Of a stretch of 5,103 nucleotides of DNA, positions 1-5,103 are shown piece by piece. Numbering within the stretch: the stretch's first letter is position 1; every line of letters starts with the position of its first letter. This DNA is from Acidobacteriota bacterium. Lineage in GTDB: Bacteria > Acidobacteriota > Terriglobia > Terriglobales > Acidobacteriaceae. Under the pieces are notes generated by a model, which searched no databases, was not told where the DNA came from, and saw nothing but the letters and a program-made list of their open reading frames with translations. The stretch covers positions 1-5,103 of the forward strand of contig JAJYBW010000272.1 of the NCBI GenBank assembly GCA_021778815.1. The letters are read 5' to 3'. Position numbers and translations under genes: made by a program.

Positions 1-997
1 GCAAGCTACCGTGGGCCGCGAGCTTTTTCTTGACGAGTTTCGCGAAATCGCACGCGCAACTGGCCGGCCGATAACCTGGACCGCGCTCTTGGCCGATATG
101 ATGGGTCCAGGATCGCATAAAGCGCTGCTTCAGCGCTCACGCGAAATCGCCAAAGAAGGACTTCCGGTCATTCCGCAGGTAACGTGCCGGCCGCTGAATT
201 TCGAGTTCACTTTCAAGGAGCCATTCATCTTCGAGTCGATGTCGATGTTCAAACCCGTCTCGGCTGCGGATCTTGACGGCAAGCTGCGATTTTACAGTGA
301 CCCGGAGTTCCGAAGAGCCTTCAAGGAGGCGCTCGGCGCTAAACGGCCCGGGGAGATATTTGCAGGCGGACTCGCCGGCCGTTGGAAGCAGACTTGGATT
401 TCGCAGGCGCCGTCGGCGCGGGAACTCGAAGAACAAAATTTGGCGGAGGTCGCAGCTAAGCGCGGCAAGGATCCGATCGATCTGGCGCTCGATCTCTCGG
501 TCGATTCGCGCCTGGAAGCGCGGTTTAGAATGGCGATATTCAATCATGACGAAGACGAGGTCGAAGAGTTGTTAAAGGCGCCTGAAACGGTGCTCGGTCT
601 CTCAGATGCGGGCGCCCACGCGAGTCAACTATGCGACGCATGTTTCTCGACTTATCTGCTCGGTCGATGGGTACGGGAAAAGAAGGCGATTTCTCTCGAG
701 CGGGCGGTCTGGATGCTCACGGCGCGCCCTGCCCAAGTGTTTGGAATCACGGATCGTGGCCGACTGGAAACGGGACTTGCCGCAGATCTTACGGTCTTCG
801 ACGCCGCTACAGTCGGCGCGTCGAAACTCCGCCGGGTTCACGACATGCCGGGAAGGCAGGATCGGCTAATCGCGGATGCGCGGGGAATCAGCGCGGTTAT
901 CGTGAACGGTACCGTAATCCGGCGGGATGGCGAGGATCTAGTCCGTCCGGACGGTGAGCTCCCGGGGCATCTGCTCCGTAACGGGAGGGCTTGGTAA
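1..997 (+). CDS. Amidohydrolase, D-aminoacylase / N-acyl-D-amino-acid deacylase type (5' partial)
   Basis: This is the C-terminal portion of a zinc-type amidohydrolase (amidohydrolase_3 / D-aminoacylase-like), a cytoplasmic TIM-barrel hydrolase of amide bonds. About 330 residues are visible. Full family members are usually 500-600 residues, so the N-terminal beta-sandwich strand and the first metal-binding HxH motif lie outside the window. The frame is open to the left edge (codons from base 2). The GTG at 11 has no ribosome-binding site and is probably internal. Counting from that GTG, the signature SDAGAH is at residues 198-203 and supplies the expected catalytic Asp (199). A PLNFEFTF segment lies near 61-68, and the typical C-terminal beta-sandwich return GRLETGLAADLTVFD is at 250-264, followed by AVIVNGTVI. 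The protein ends in PGHLLRNGRAW, typical of the family. The exact substrate cannot be told: N-acyl-D-amino acids are a family guess, and many relatives are uncharacterised. The reading frame shows no frameshift. Confidence 0.88.
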   Translation, partial: QATVGRELFLDEFREIARATGRPITWTALLADMMGPGSHKALLQRSREIAKEGLPVIPQVTCRPLNFEFTFKEPFIFESMSMFKPVSAADLDGKLRFYSDPEFRRAFKEALGAKRPGEIFAGGLAGRWKQTWISQAPSARELEEQNLAEVAAKRGKDPIDLALDLSVDSRLEARFRMAIFNHDEDEVEELLKAPETVLGLSDAGAHASQLCDACFSTYLLGRWVREKKAISLERAVWMLTARPAQVFGITDRGRLETGLAADLTVFDAATVGASKLRRVHDMPGRQDRLIADARGISAVIVNGTVIRRDGEDLVRPDGELPGHLLRNGRAW

Positions 998-1016
998 GGT
1001 TCTTCCCGCTTACCGA
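991..1016 (+). repeat. Inverted repeat spanning the amidohydrolase stop codon
   Basis: GGTAAG (993-998) and CTTACC (1009-1014) are perfect complements around a 10-base loop. One G-T and one T-A pair extend the stem to 991-1016. The TAA stop at 995-997 lies in the left arm. No T-run follows, so it is not a standard intrinsic terminator. It could be a weak 3'-end hairpin or a chance match. Confidence 0.3.
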
Positions 1017-1290
1017 TGATGGCCGAAAGAAGTTGAACCGGAGCGATATTGTCATTACGGGAAATCATCATCAGAAGACGAAAATCATCGCGCTGGATAA
1101 ACGAGGCCAATAAGGCGTCGCAGAATCGGTGTGGCGTGTCGCTGAGAATAAGCATGACGAGGCCACAGGAAATCGAAGGGGGCATGCTGGTTCAATAAGG
1201 TGGCCAAGCTGTTCGAGCAGTTTATGACTGCAACCGGAACCGCCGCGAAATCAAAAATCTGAACGGCCGTAGGACACGCGAAACAGCCAA

Positions 1291-1310
1291 CTCGTGGAAC
1301 GAGCTTCGTT
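1291..1310 (+). repeat. Two overlapping, mutually exclusive small inverted repeats
   Basis: CTCGT (1291-1295) pairs with ACGAG (1299-1303) across three bases. AACGA (1298-1302) pairs with TCGTT (1306-1310) across three bases. The arms share bases, so only one hairpin can form at a time. It lies about 80 bases upstream of the transporter start. It could be an operator or leader structure, but arms of 5 bp are short enough to arise by chance. Confidence 0.25.
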
Positions 1311-1376
1311 ATCGCTACGAATCACGTGTCATGTCTGTGACTGAGTCTGAGTTTTGACGCCGTCAACGCGACGGAT

Positions 1377-1380
1377 GGAG
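1377..1380 (+). promoter_or_regulatory. Ribosome-binding site supporting the ATG at 1387
   Basis: GGAG at 1377-1380 lies 6 bases before the ATG at 1387, which is good Shine-Dalgarno spacing. The other in-frame candidates, TTG 1354 and ATG 1375, have only weaker purine stretches upstream. This decides the transporter start chosen here, though not with certainty. Confidence 0.5.
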
Positions 1381-1386
1381 CATTGG

Positions 1387-3822
1387 ATGGTTCAGCGGGG
1401 CACCTCACATACACTGGGGCCGGGCAAATATATTTTGCAGTTTCGGGCTCCGATCGGGCTGATACTGATTGCGATCACGGCCTTTATGGGCTATCGGGCG
1501 GCGCACGTTCGAATCGCGACGAGCTTCGAAAACTTCTTCCCATCTAGCCATCAGAACACACTGCTGTACCGCAAATTTCAGAACCAATACGGCGGTGCGC
1601 AAAGCTTATATGTGATGCTGCGGGTCAAGCACGGCGACATCTACAACGTCAAAACGCTGACCAAAATTCAGGACATCACGAACGACGTCAACATCCTTCC
1701 GGGCGTTGACCACAATGAAGTTTTCTCGCTGGCATCCTATCGCGTGGCCTTCTCACAGGCGATTCCGGGCGCCCTCATTGCGACCAACTATATGTATCCG
1801 ACGGTGCCGACGACGCCGGCCAAGCTCGAAGGACTGCGGCGCAATGTCATGACGCATCGGGAGCCCGTGCAGGGCTTGATCACGTCCGACGACAAGGGCG
1901 CGATGATCATGGCGAGCTTCAATGACCAGGGGCTCGACTACAAGAAGCTCTTCGATGATATCCAGGTGATCGTGCACAAATACGAAGACGCCAATACGGA
2001 CATCTTCGTCGCCGGCGAGCCGGTGATATCGGGGTGGGGCTACTACCATCTGACGCAGATCAAGGTCATCTTTCTGACCGCAGTCGCGCTGATGCTCATA
2101 ATTCTCTACGTGAGTATCGGCGAGCGTAGCAGCTGGTGGGCACCGATTTTGACGGGGACTTTTTCCGCCGTCTGGGGTCTCGGGTTCGTCAGCCTCATGG
2201 GCTACAACTTCGACCCGGTGATGCTGGTCATACCGTTCATCCTGACGGCACGCGATCTCAGCCACGGAATCCAATGGCAGGGGCGGTACTACGACGAGCT
2301 CGATCGCCTCGATGACAAGCTGCTCGCATGCGCGACTACGACCGACGTCATGCTGCCGCCGGGCCTGCTGTCGATTCTCGCGGACATCGCGGGAATCATC
2401 TTTATTTCATTCGGCGGTATCCCGGTGCTGAAGGAGATTGGCTTCGGCGGCGCCATGTGGCTTGCCGGAAGCCTCACGATGGTCTTCGTTTTCCAGCCAA
2501 TTTTCATGAGCTACCTGCCGCGCCCGCGAATCCGCGGACGCGGTTGGCTGAGCCGCTATGGTAAGAGTGAGCGCACGGGCATTTTCCATGGATTTGTAAA
2601 TTGGCTGGTGAAGGTGCCGGTAACGCCGGGCTTCGCGCGATCGGCATTCCTTGCAGGTGGAGCGATCTTTATCTTGTTCGGCATCATTTCCGGACAACGC
2701 GCGCGAATCGGTTATCAAACCCCGGGTACGCCGCTCTATCGGCAGGATTCGAAGGTCAACCTAGACATCGCCGAAATCGGCAAGTATTTCCCAACCGACG
2801 TTGGCTGGGTGGTGCTGTCAACGGTGGATTATCCCGACCCGCAATCAAGTATCGGTCCTGACGTCCTGCGGATGACCGATGACCTTGCGGCTTATTTGAT
2901 CGGTCGTGGTGATGCGGTTGGGGTAGCGTCGTTCACGAACATCGCAATGAAGCCGCTCAACATGATGTTCCACAACGGCTATCCGAAATTTCAGAGCATT
3001 CCGGCGGGAACCGAATTAGGCGGCAACCTCTGGTATATGTTCCTGGGCGGTACCGCGCCGGGCGAAATGGAACGGTTCTTCGCCCATTCCCCCCATATGA
3101 CCAGTACGTGCATCCGCGTATTGCTGCCGGATCACACCTTCAATCGACTCAATGCGGTCCGGGATGACATCAAGAAATTCATCGACGAGCGAGTGACGCC
3201 CGACCCGGGGCTATCGAAAATTACGGTTCACTACCTCGGCGGCGTCGCGGGGCTTTATCTGGCAGCCAATGACGTGCTCTACCGCCTCGACATCATCAAC
3301 CTGACGTTCGTGCTGCTGGTCATTTTCCTCTGCTGCGCGTTCAGCTTTGGGTCGATTACGGCGGGAGCGCTCTTCATCGTTTCGTGCGTGATGGCAAACT
3401 TCGGCGCCTTCATCTACATGAATGTGTTCAACATCGGACTGACTATCGATACTATCCCGGTGATTTCACTGGGCATCGGACTTGGTGTTGACTACGGCAT
3501 TTATACCGTCGCCCGCATCCGCGACGAGGTGATGGGCGGGGCGTCAGTCGATGAGGCGGTTGAAATCGCCCTAAGCAGCACCGGCGCTTCGGTCTTCAGC
3601 ACGTTCGCCGTAATGATCGGCGGGATTCTACCGTGGGCATTTTCGCCGCTGCTGTTTCACAACGAGATGAGCGTGCTGCTGATTTTCTTGATGGCGACCA
3701 ACATGATCGCGGGTGTGTTGATCCTGCCAGCCTACATAGCATGGCGCCGGCCCCATTTTATTGTTCGCTATGAGGCGACCGGCCGATCGAAGGGCCGGAT
3801 GGCAGGCGCGACGGCCAACTGA
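1387..3822 (+). CDS. RND-superfamily (MMPL/HAE3-like) inner-membrane exporter
   Basis: This is a complete RND-superfamily permease of 811 residues (from ATG 1387) that should use the proton gradient to move a hydrophobic or amphiphilic cargo across or out of the inner membrane. It has the duplicated 6+6 TM layout. TM1 is at about 22-35, followed by a large periplasmic loop to about 225. TM2-TM6 lie at about 226-378 and TM7 at 416-435, followed by a second periplasmic loop to about 635. TM8-TM12 lie at about 636-783, ending in a short basic cytoplasmic tail. Half 1 carries RDLSHGIQ (289-296) and half 2 the equivalent GLGVDYGIY (698-706), whose Asp702 is the probable proton-relay residue. The RxLSHxxQ form resembles the RND subfamily found beside DUF1329 proteins, which fits the gene starting at 4919. 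There is no adaptor or outer-membrane factor in the window, as is common for this group. In-frame TTG 1354 and ATG 1375 are alternative starts, adding 11 or 4 residues. Cargo is unknown; sterol, lipid or hopanoid-like molecules are only family-level guesses. Confidence 0.92.
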   Translation: MVQRGTSHTLGPGKYILQFRAPIGLILIAITAFMGYRAAHVRIATSFENFFPSSHQNTLLYRKFQNQYGGAQSLYVMLRVKHGDIYNVKTLTKIQDITNDVNILPGVDHNEVFSLASYRVAFSQAIPGALIATNYMYPTVPTTPAKLEGLRRNVMTHREPVQGLITSDDKGAMIMASFNDQGLDYKKLFDDIQVIVHKYEDANTDIFVAGEPVISGWGYYHLTQIKVIFLTAVALMLIILYVSIGERSSWWAPILTGTFSAVWGLGFVSLMGYNFDPVMLVIPFILTARDLSHGIQWQGRYYDELDRLDDKLLACATTTDVMLPPGLLSILADIAGIIFISFGGIPVLKEIGFGGAMWLAGSLTMVFVFQPIFMSYLPRPRIRGRGWLSRYGKSERTGIFHGFVNWLVKVPVTPGFARSAFLAGGAIFILFGIISGQRARIGYQTPGTPLYRQDSKVNLDIAEIGKYFPTDVGWVVLSTVDYPDPQSSIGPDVLRMTDDLAAYLIGRGDAVGVASFTNIAMKPLNMMFHNGYPKFQSIPAGTELGGNLWYMFLGGTAPGEMERFFAHSPHMTSTCIRVLLPDHTFNRLNAVRDDIKKFIDERVTPDPGLSKITVHYLGGVAGLYLAANDVLYRLDIINLTFVLLVIFLCCAFSFGSITAGALFIVSCVMANFGAFIYMNVFNIGLTIDTIPVISLGIGLGVDYGIYTVARIRDEVMGGASVDEAVEIALSSTGASVFSTFAVMIGGILPWAFSPLLFHNEMSVLLIFLMATNMIAGVLILPAYIAWRRPHFIVRYEATGRSKGRMAGATAN

Positions 3823-3848
3823 TTACGTTTGACCTGTCTGGCGCCGCC

Positions 3849-3864
3849 GTCCAGTTACCTGGGC
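3849..3864 (+). terminator. Possible short hairpin between convergent genes
   Basis: GTCCAG (3849-3854) and CTGGGC (3859-3864) form six pairs (one G-T) around the tetraloop TTAC, 27 bases after the transporter stop. There is no T-tract on either strand, so this is at best a weak terminator. A second inverted repeat, GGTCGCC (3888-3894) with GGCGACC (3920-3926), crosses the stop of the opposing regulator gene. No classical bidirectional terminator is visible in the 90-base convergent gap. Confidence 0.22.
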
Positions 3865-3912
3865 AAGGGTGGCTGGTAGAAGATGCAGGTCGCCTGCTGC
3901 TATTGGCATTAC

Positions 3913-4464
3913 TTACGAGGGCGACCAGATAGCGAGGAGTTCCGCATCCACGCCGCTTCTGTTTTCGAAACGATGTGGCACTACCGCCTTTATATGAAGC
4001 GTGTCGCCCTCGCGGAGCACCTCTTTTCTACCCCGCACCCAAAAATCGACGGTTCCCCTTTTACAGATAAACAAAATCTCCCCGCTGAAGCCGAGCGGCC
4101 TGCCACTGCGGCCCCGGGGAGGAATCTTGGCCAGATACGCCTCCATCTTGGGCTCCTGGAGAGCTTCAGCGATATTTTGAATACGGATGCGAGACCCGGT
4201 CGAGAGTGATTTGGCGGAATCAGCGCGGATAATTCTGACATCGACCGGAGTCTCATCCTCGCCGAGCAATTGGCTGGCGCGCAGCCGCAGGGCAGCCACA
4301 ACCTTGACGAAAATTTCGATGGACGGGACCAGCCGGCCCGCTTCGATTTTCTGGATTGTGCCTGGGGACACGCCAGCTTCCTCGGCGAGTTTGCGAAGCG
4401 TCAATTTACGCTCCAGGCGGGCTCGTTTGAGGCGTTCGCCGAGACGGCCAAGATTTTCTTCCAT
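3913..4464 (-). CDS. XRE-family HTH plus cupin transcriptional regulator
   Basis: This is a 183-residue DNA-binding regulator. An XRE/HTH_3 domain occupies about residues 8-62: the core contains LTLRKLAEEAGVSPGTIQKIEAGRL, with the usual helix-turn-helix spacing and a typical SIEIFVKVVAALRL last helix. A linker follows, then a small cupin beta-barrel at about 108-182. The cupin should sense a small ligand and change operator binding. The usual first cupin motif (HxH) is absent, its place being taken by GRPLGFSGE (121-129). In the second motif, GDTLHIKAVVPHRFEN keeps His164 and Asn168, so metal binding is doubtful. The start at 4464 gives the normal length for XRE-cupin proteins and is preceded by a purine-rich GAGAAAG. 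In-frame ATGs at 4518 and 4623 would add 18 or 53 residues that resemble no domain. The gene is convergent with the exporter (90-base gap) and divergent from the DUF1329 gene, suggesting local regulation or autoregulation. The inducer is unknown. Confidence 0.88.
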   Translation of the reverse strand: MEENLGRLGERLKRARLERKLTLRKLAEEAGVSPGTIQKIEAGRLVPSIEIFVKVVAALRLRASQLLGEDETPVDVRIIRADSAKSLSTGSRIRIQNIAEALQEPKMEAYLAKIPPRGRSGRPLGFSGEILFICKRGTVDFWVRGRKEVLREGDTLHIKAVVPHRFENRSGVDAELLAIWSPS

Positions 4465-4663
4465 GCTTTCTCTAGGGCCGCGCGGCGCAGAAATCGTACT
4501 GTTCGCAAAGGTTTCCATTCTCGCCAATGTTCGGCCAAATCGGCCGCGAGTTATGTTCGCCTTGCGTGACGGCTCTGAGTTTACCGTTGTCAAGCGCAAG
4601 GATCCGTCGGCTTCACGTTCCATAACAACAAGGTTCTTAGGCTACCAGAGAACTTACTTCCAC

Positions 4664-4678
4664 TGAAATTCCATTTCA
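4664..4678. promoter_or_regulatory. Candidate operator: TGAAA-N5-TTTCA inverted repeat
   Basis: TGAAA (4664-4668) and TTTCA (4674-4678) are perfect inverted arms around TTCCA. On the minus strand the hexamer GATAAT (4683 to 4678), a 5/6 match to a sigma-70 -10 box, abuts it. A protein bound here would therefore cover the start region of a regulator promoter. No good -35 box is found at the right distance. Assignment to the XRE-cupin protein is inference from position. Confidence 0.35.
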
Positions 4679-4689
4679 TTATCATCCCA

Positions 4690-4701
4690 CGAATCCGAAT
4701 C
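4690..4701. repeat. Tandem CGAATC repeat
   Basis: CGAATC occurs twice head to tail (4690-4695 and 4696-4701) in the AT-rich part of the divergent region. It may be part of a binding site or simply chance. Confidence 0.3.
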
Positions 4702-4725
4702 ACGTAAGCATCGCATCGCCCTTCC

Positions 4726-4735
4726 TGGAATTCCA
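4726..4735. promoter_or_regulatory. Candidate operator: perfect palindrome TGGAATTCCA
   Basis: This is a perfect 10-bp palindrome in the divergent region. Its right half AATTCCA (4729-4735) is repeated at 4667-4673 inside the TGAAA-N5-TTTCA element, 62 bases away, about six helical turns. The pairing suggests two sites for one dimeric regulator, most simply the adjacent XRE-cupin protein. No binding evidence exists in the sequence itself. Confidence 0.38.
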
Positions 4736-4782
4736 AAGCAGTTCGCATTGTTTGTCTCGCTTCATACCATTCTTGTTTCCGA

Positions 4783-4811
4783 TTGAAGACAGAAAGGAAT
4801 TTTGATAGAAG
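4783..4811 (+). promoter_or_regulatory. Candidate sigma-70 promoter for the DUF1329 gene
   Basis: TTGAAG (4783-4788) and TAGAAG (4806-4811) are separated by exactly 17 bases. Each matches four of six consensus positions (TTGACA and TATAAT). Transcription would start near 4818, giving a leader of about 100 bases that includes the inverted repeat at 4834-4864. This is a moderate match only; other promoters in the region are possible. Confidence 0.33.
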
Positions 4812-4833
4812 GGGAGGCGTGGAGCATACAACC

Positions 4834-4864
4834 CGTGGCGCGTCGTCAATCGGTTGGCGCCACG
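4834..4864 (+). repeat. 8-bp perfect inverted repeat in the DUF1329 leader
   Basis: CGTGGCGC (4834-4841) and GCGCCACG (4857-4864) are perfectly complementary around a 15-base spacer, a GC-rich stem that would be stable in RNA. It sits 54 bases before the DUF1329 start codon. With no T-run after it, it is not an intrinsic terminator. It may be an operator (arm centres about 23 bases apart, roughly two helical turns) or an mRNA leader hairpin. Confidence 0.45.
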
Positions 4865-4906
4865 CTGAGGGCAGAGTTCAGCGCGATTTTACAGCCGTTC
4901 GCTACT

Positions 4907-4913
4907 AAGGGGA
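4907..4913 (+). promoter_or_regulatory. Ribosome-binding site of the DUF1329 gene
   Basis: AAGGGGA lies 5 bases before the ATG at 4919. It selects this start over in-frame upstream GTG 4835 and TTG 4802, and the resulting N-terminus is a clean signal peptide. Confidence 0.65.
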
Positions 4914-4918
4914 AAAGC

Positions 4919-5103
4919 ATGCACATAGCTTCGCGGCAATGGAAATTATCCGTCGGCCTTGTTTTGGGTTTGTTAGTCGCCTTTTCGGGCATCACCGCTG
5001 CCGACCAGGTGCAGTCCACGATGCAGGACTGGCTCGCCGCCACCAAAGACCAGGGGACGATCCCGCCCGGCACGAAGATCACGATGCAGAACTGGCAGCA
5101 GTA
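4919..5103 (+). CDS. DUF1329-family exported protein (3' partial)
   Basis: Only the first 61 complete codons are in the window. The N-terminus is a Sec signal peptide: Arg6 and Lys9, a hydrophobic core at about 10-25 (LSVGLVLGLLVAFSG), and a probable cleavage site after Ala28 (ITAA-D). There is no lipobox cysteine, so the product is likely a soluble periplasmic or outer-membrane-associated protein rather than a lipoprotein. The mature start contains GTIPPGTKIT followed by NW (residues 46-59), which matches the N-terminal motif I recognise for DUF1329 (PF07044), proteins of about 400-460 residues thought to have a LolA/LolB-like lipid-binding fold. Such genes are frequent neighbours of RND exporters like the one at 1387-3822, often with DUF1302 proteins; a DUF1302 gene or further partners may follow to the right. 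The final two bases (TA) are the start of codon 62, where the family would have Tyr. Confidence 0.75.
   Translation, partial: MHIASRQWKLSVGLVLGLLVAFSGITAADQVQSTMQDWLAATKDQGTIPPGTKITMQNWQQ

Larger units (their letters stand above)
998..1386. other. Intergenic spacer, no recognisable gene
   Basis: No coding region with a credible start, ribosome-binding site and family resemblance was found between the amidohydrolase stop and the transporter start. The plus strand holds two short open runs in different frames: one ending at the TAA at 1194-1196, and one of 52 codons, 1199-1357, ending in TGA. The second lacks a usable start codon until 1331. Its conceptual product is rich in Arg and Asn and matches nothing I recognise; it might be decayed coding sequence. 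The spacer also has the 8-bp direct repeat AAATCATC at 1062-1069 and 1082-1089, exactly 20 bases apart, and overlapping small inverted repeats at 1291-1310. I could not identify a convincing promoter for the transporter. Confidence 0.6.
4465..4918. promoter_or_regulatory. Long divergent intergenic region between regulator and DUF1329 gene
   Basis: These 454 bases separate the divergently read regulator and DUF1329 genes and hold no convincing gene. If the regulator starts at 4623 the gap is 295 bases. The middle (about 4624-4810) is clearly more AT-rich than its surroundings, as expected for promoters and operators. It contains several short symmetrical elements, listed separately. The open frames that cross it are antisense to the regulator or lack family resemblance. 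Confidence 0.6.

Noticed and set aside
838..1185. Minus-strand open frame of 115 codons over the amidohydrolase end and the spacer
   Set aside because: Its C-terminal half is antisense to conserved amidohydrolase sequence, it has no ribosome-binding site or recognised domain, and its composition is low-complexity Ser/Arg/Pro, typical of a shadow frame in GC-rich DNA.
1753..2274. Minus-strand open frame of 173 codons inside the exporter gene
   Set aside because: It is entirely antisense to the conserved exporter sequence and its product is His/Asp/Arg-rich with no family resemblance.
4588..4593. Perfect minus-strand TTGACA as a -35 box for the regulator
   Set aside because: No acceptable -10 hexamer lies 15-19 bases downstream on that strand.
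4465..4623. N-terminal extension of the regulator to ATG 4518 or 4623
   Set aside because: The added residues resemble no domain, neither start has a convincing ribosome-binding site, and XRE-cupin proteins normally begin shortly before the HTH. It is not excluded, since a possible -10 box at 4683-4678 would suit the 4623 start.
4187..4666. Plus-strand open frame of 159 codons over the regulator gene
   Set aside because: It is antisense to the clear HTH domain, and its Ser/Arg-rich product has no recognisable features.
4855..4869. Sigma-54-like promoter at TTGGCGCCACGCTGA
   Set aside because: It lacks the GC element at the required -12 spacing; the TGGCGCCA core is explained by the inverted-repeat arm.
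4802..4918. Upstream in-frame TTG 4802 or GTG 4835 as the start of the DUF1329 gene
   Set aside because: Either would bury the signal peptide behind 28-39 extra residues, whereas ATG 4919 has AAGGGGA at ideal spacing and a normal secretion signal.
1..5103. CRISPR array, tRNA/rRNA, insertion sequence or attachment site
   Set aside because: No regularly spaced repeats, cloverleaf-like sequence, transposase resemblance or terminal inverted repeats with target duplications were seen by eye.

Overview
This 5.1 kb window looks like a chromosomal stretch of a Gram-negative bacterium of fairly high GC content (mid to high 50s percent by eye). The Gram-negative call rests on a large RND/MMPL-type inner-membrane transporter and an exported DUF1329-type protein, which typically occur together in Proteobacteria and related uncultured lineages. 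The species cannot be named from the sequence.

Layout: (1) 1-997, plus strand: the C-terminal part of a metal-dependent amidohydrolase of the D-aminoacylase / N-acyl-D-amino-acid deacylase type; its N-terminal half lies off the left edge. (2) 998-1386: a spacer of about 390 bases with no recognisable gene, some small inverted repeats and a short open run that may be decayed coding sequence. (3) 1387-3822, plus: a complete 12-TM RND-superfamily exporter of about 811 residues. (4) 3913-4464, minus and convergent with the exporter: a small HTH (XRE-type) plus cupin transcription regulator. (5) 4465-4918: a divergent regulatory region, visibly more AT-rich in its middle (about 4624-4810), with palindromes, a candidate promoter and a strong 8-bp stem inverted repeat. 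(6) 4919 to the right edge, plus: the start of a secreted DUF1329-family protein with a clear signal peptide and the family's N-terminal motif.

How it may fit together: RND transporters of this subfamily and DUF1329 proteins are recurrent neighbours, and are thought to belong to one envelope transport system for a hydrophobic cargo. Here the two are separated by an oppositely oriented XRE-cupin gene, which shares a long intergenic region with the DUF1329 gene and is the obvious candidate regulator of itself and that gene. The cupin domain lacks the usual metal-binding HxH motif. The upstream amidohydrolase may be an unrelated neighbour or may process a substrate linked to the transporter; the sequence does not decide this. 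No mobile element, CRISPR array, tRNA or rRNA was seen.
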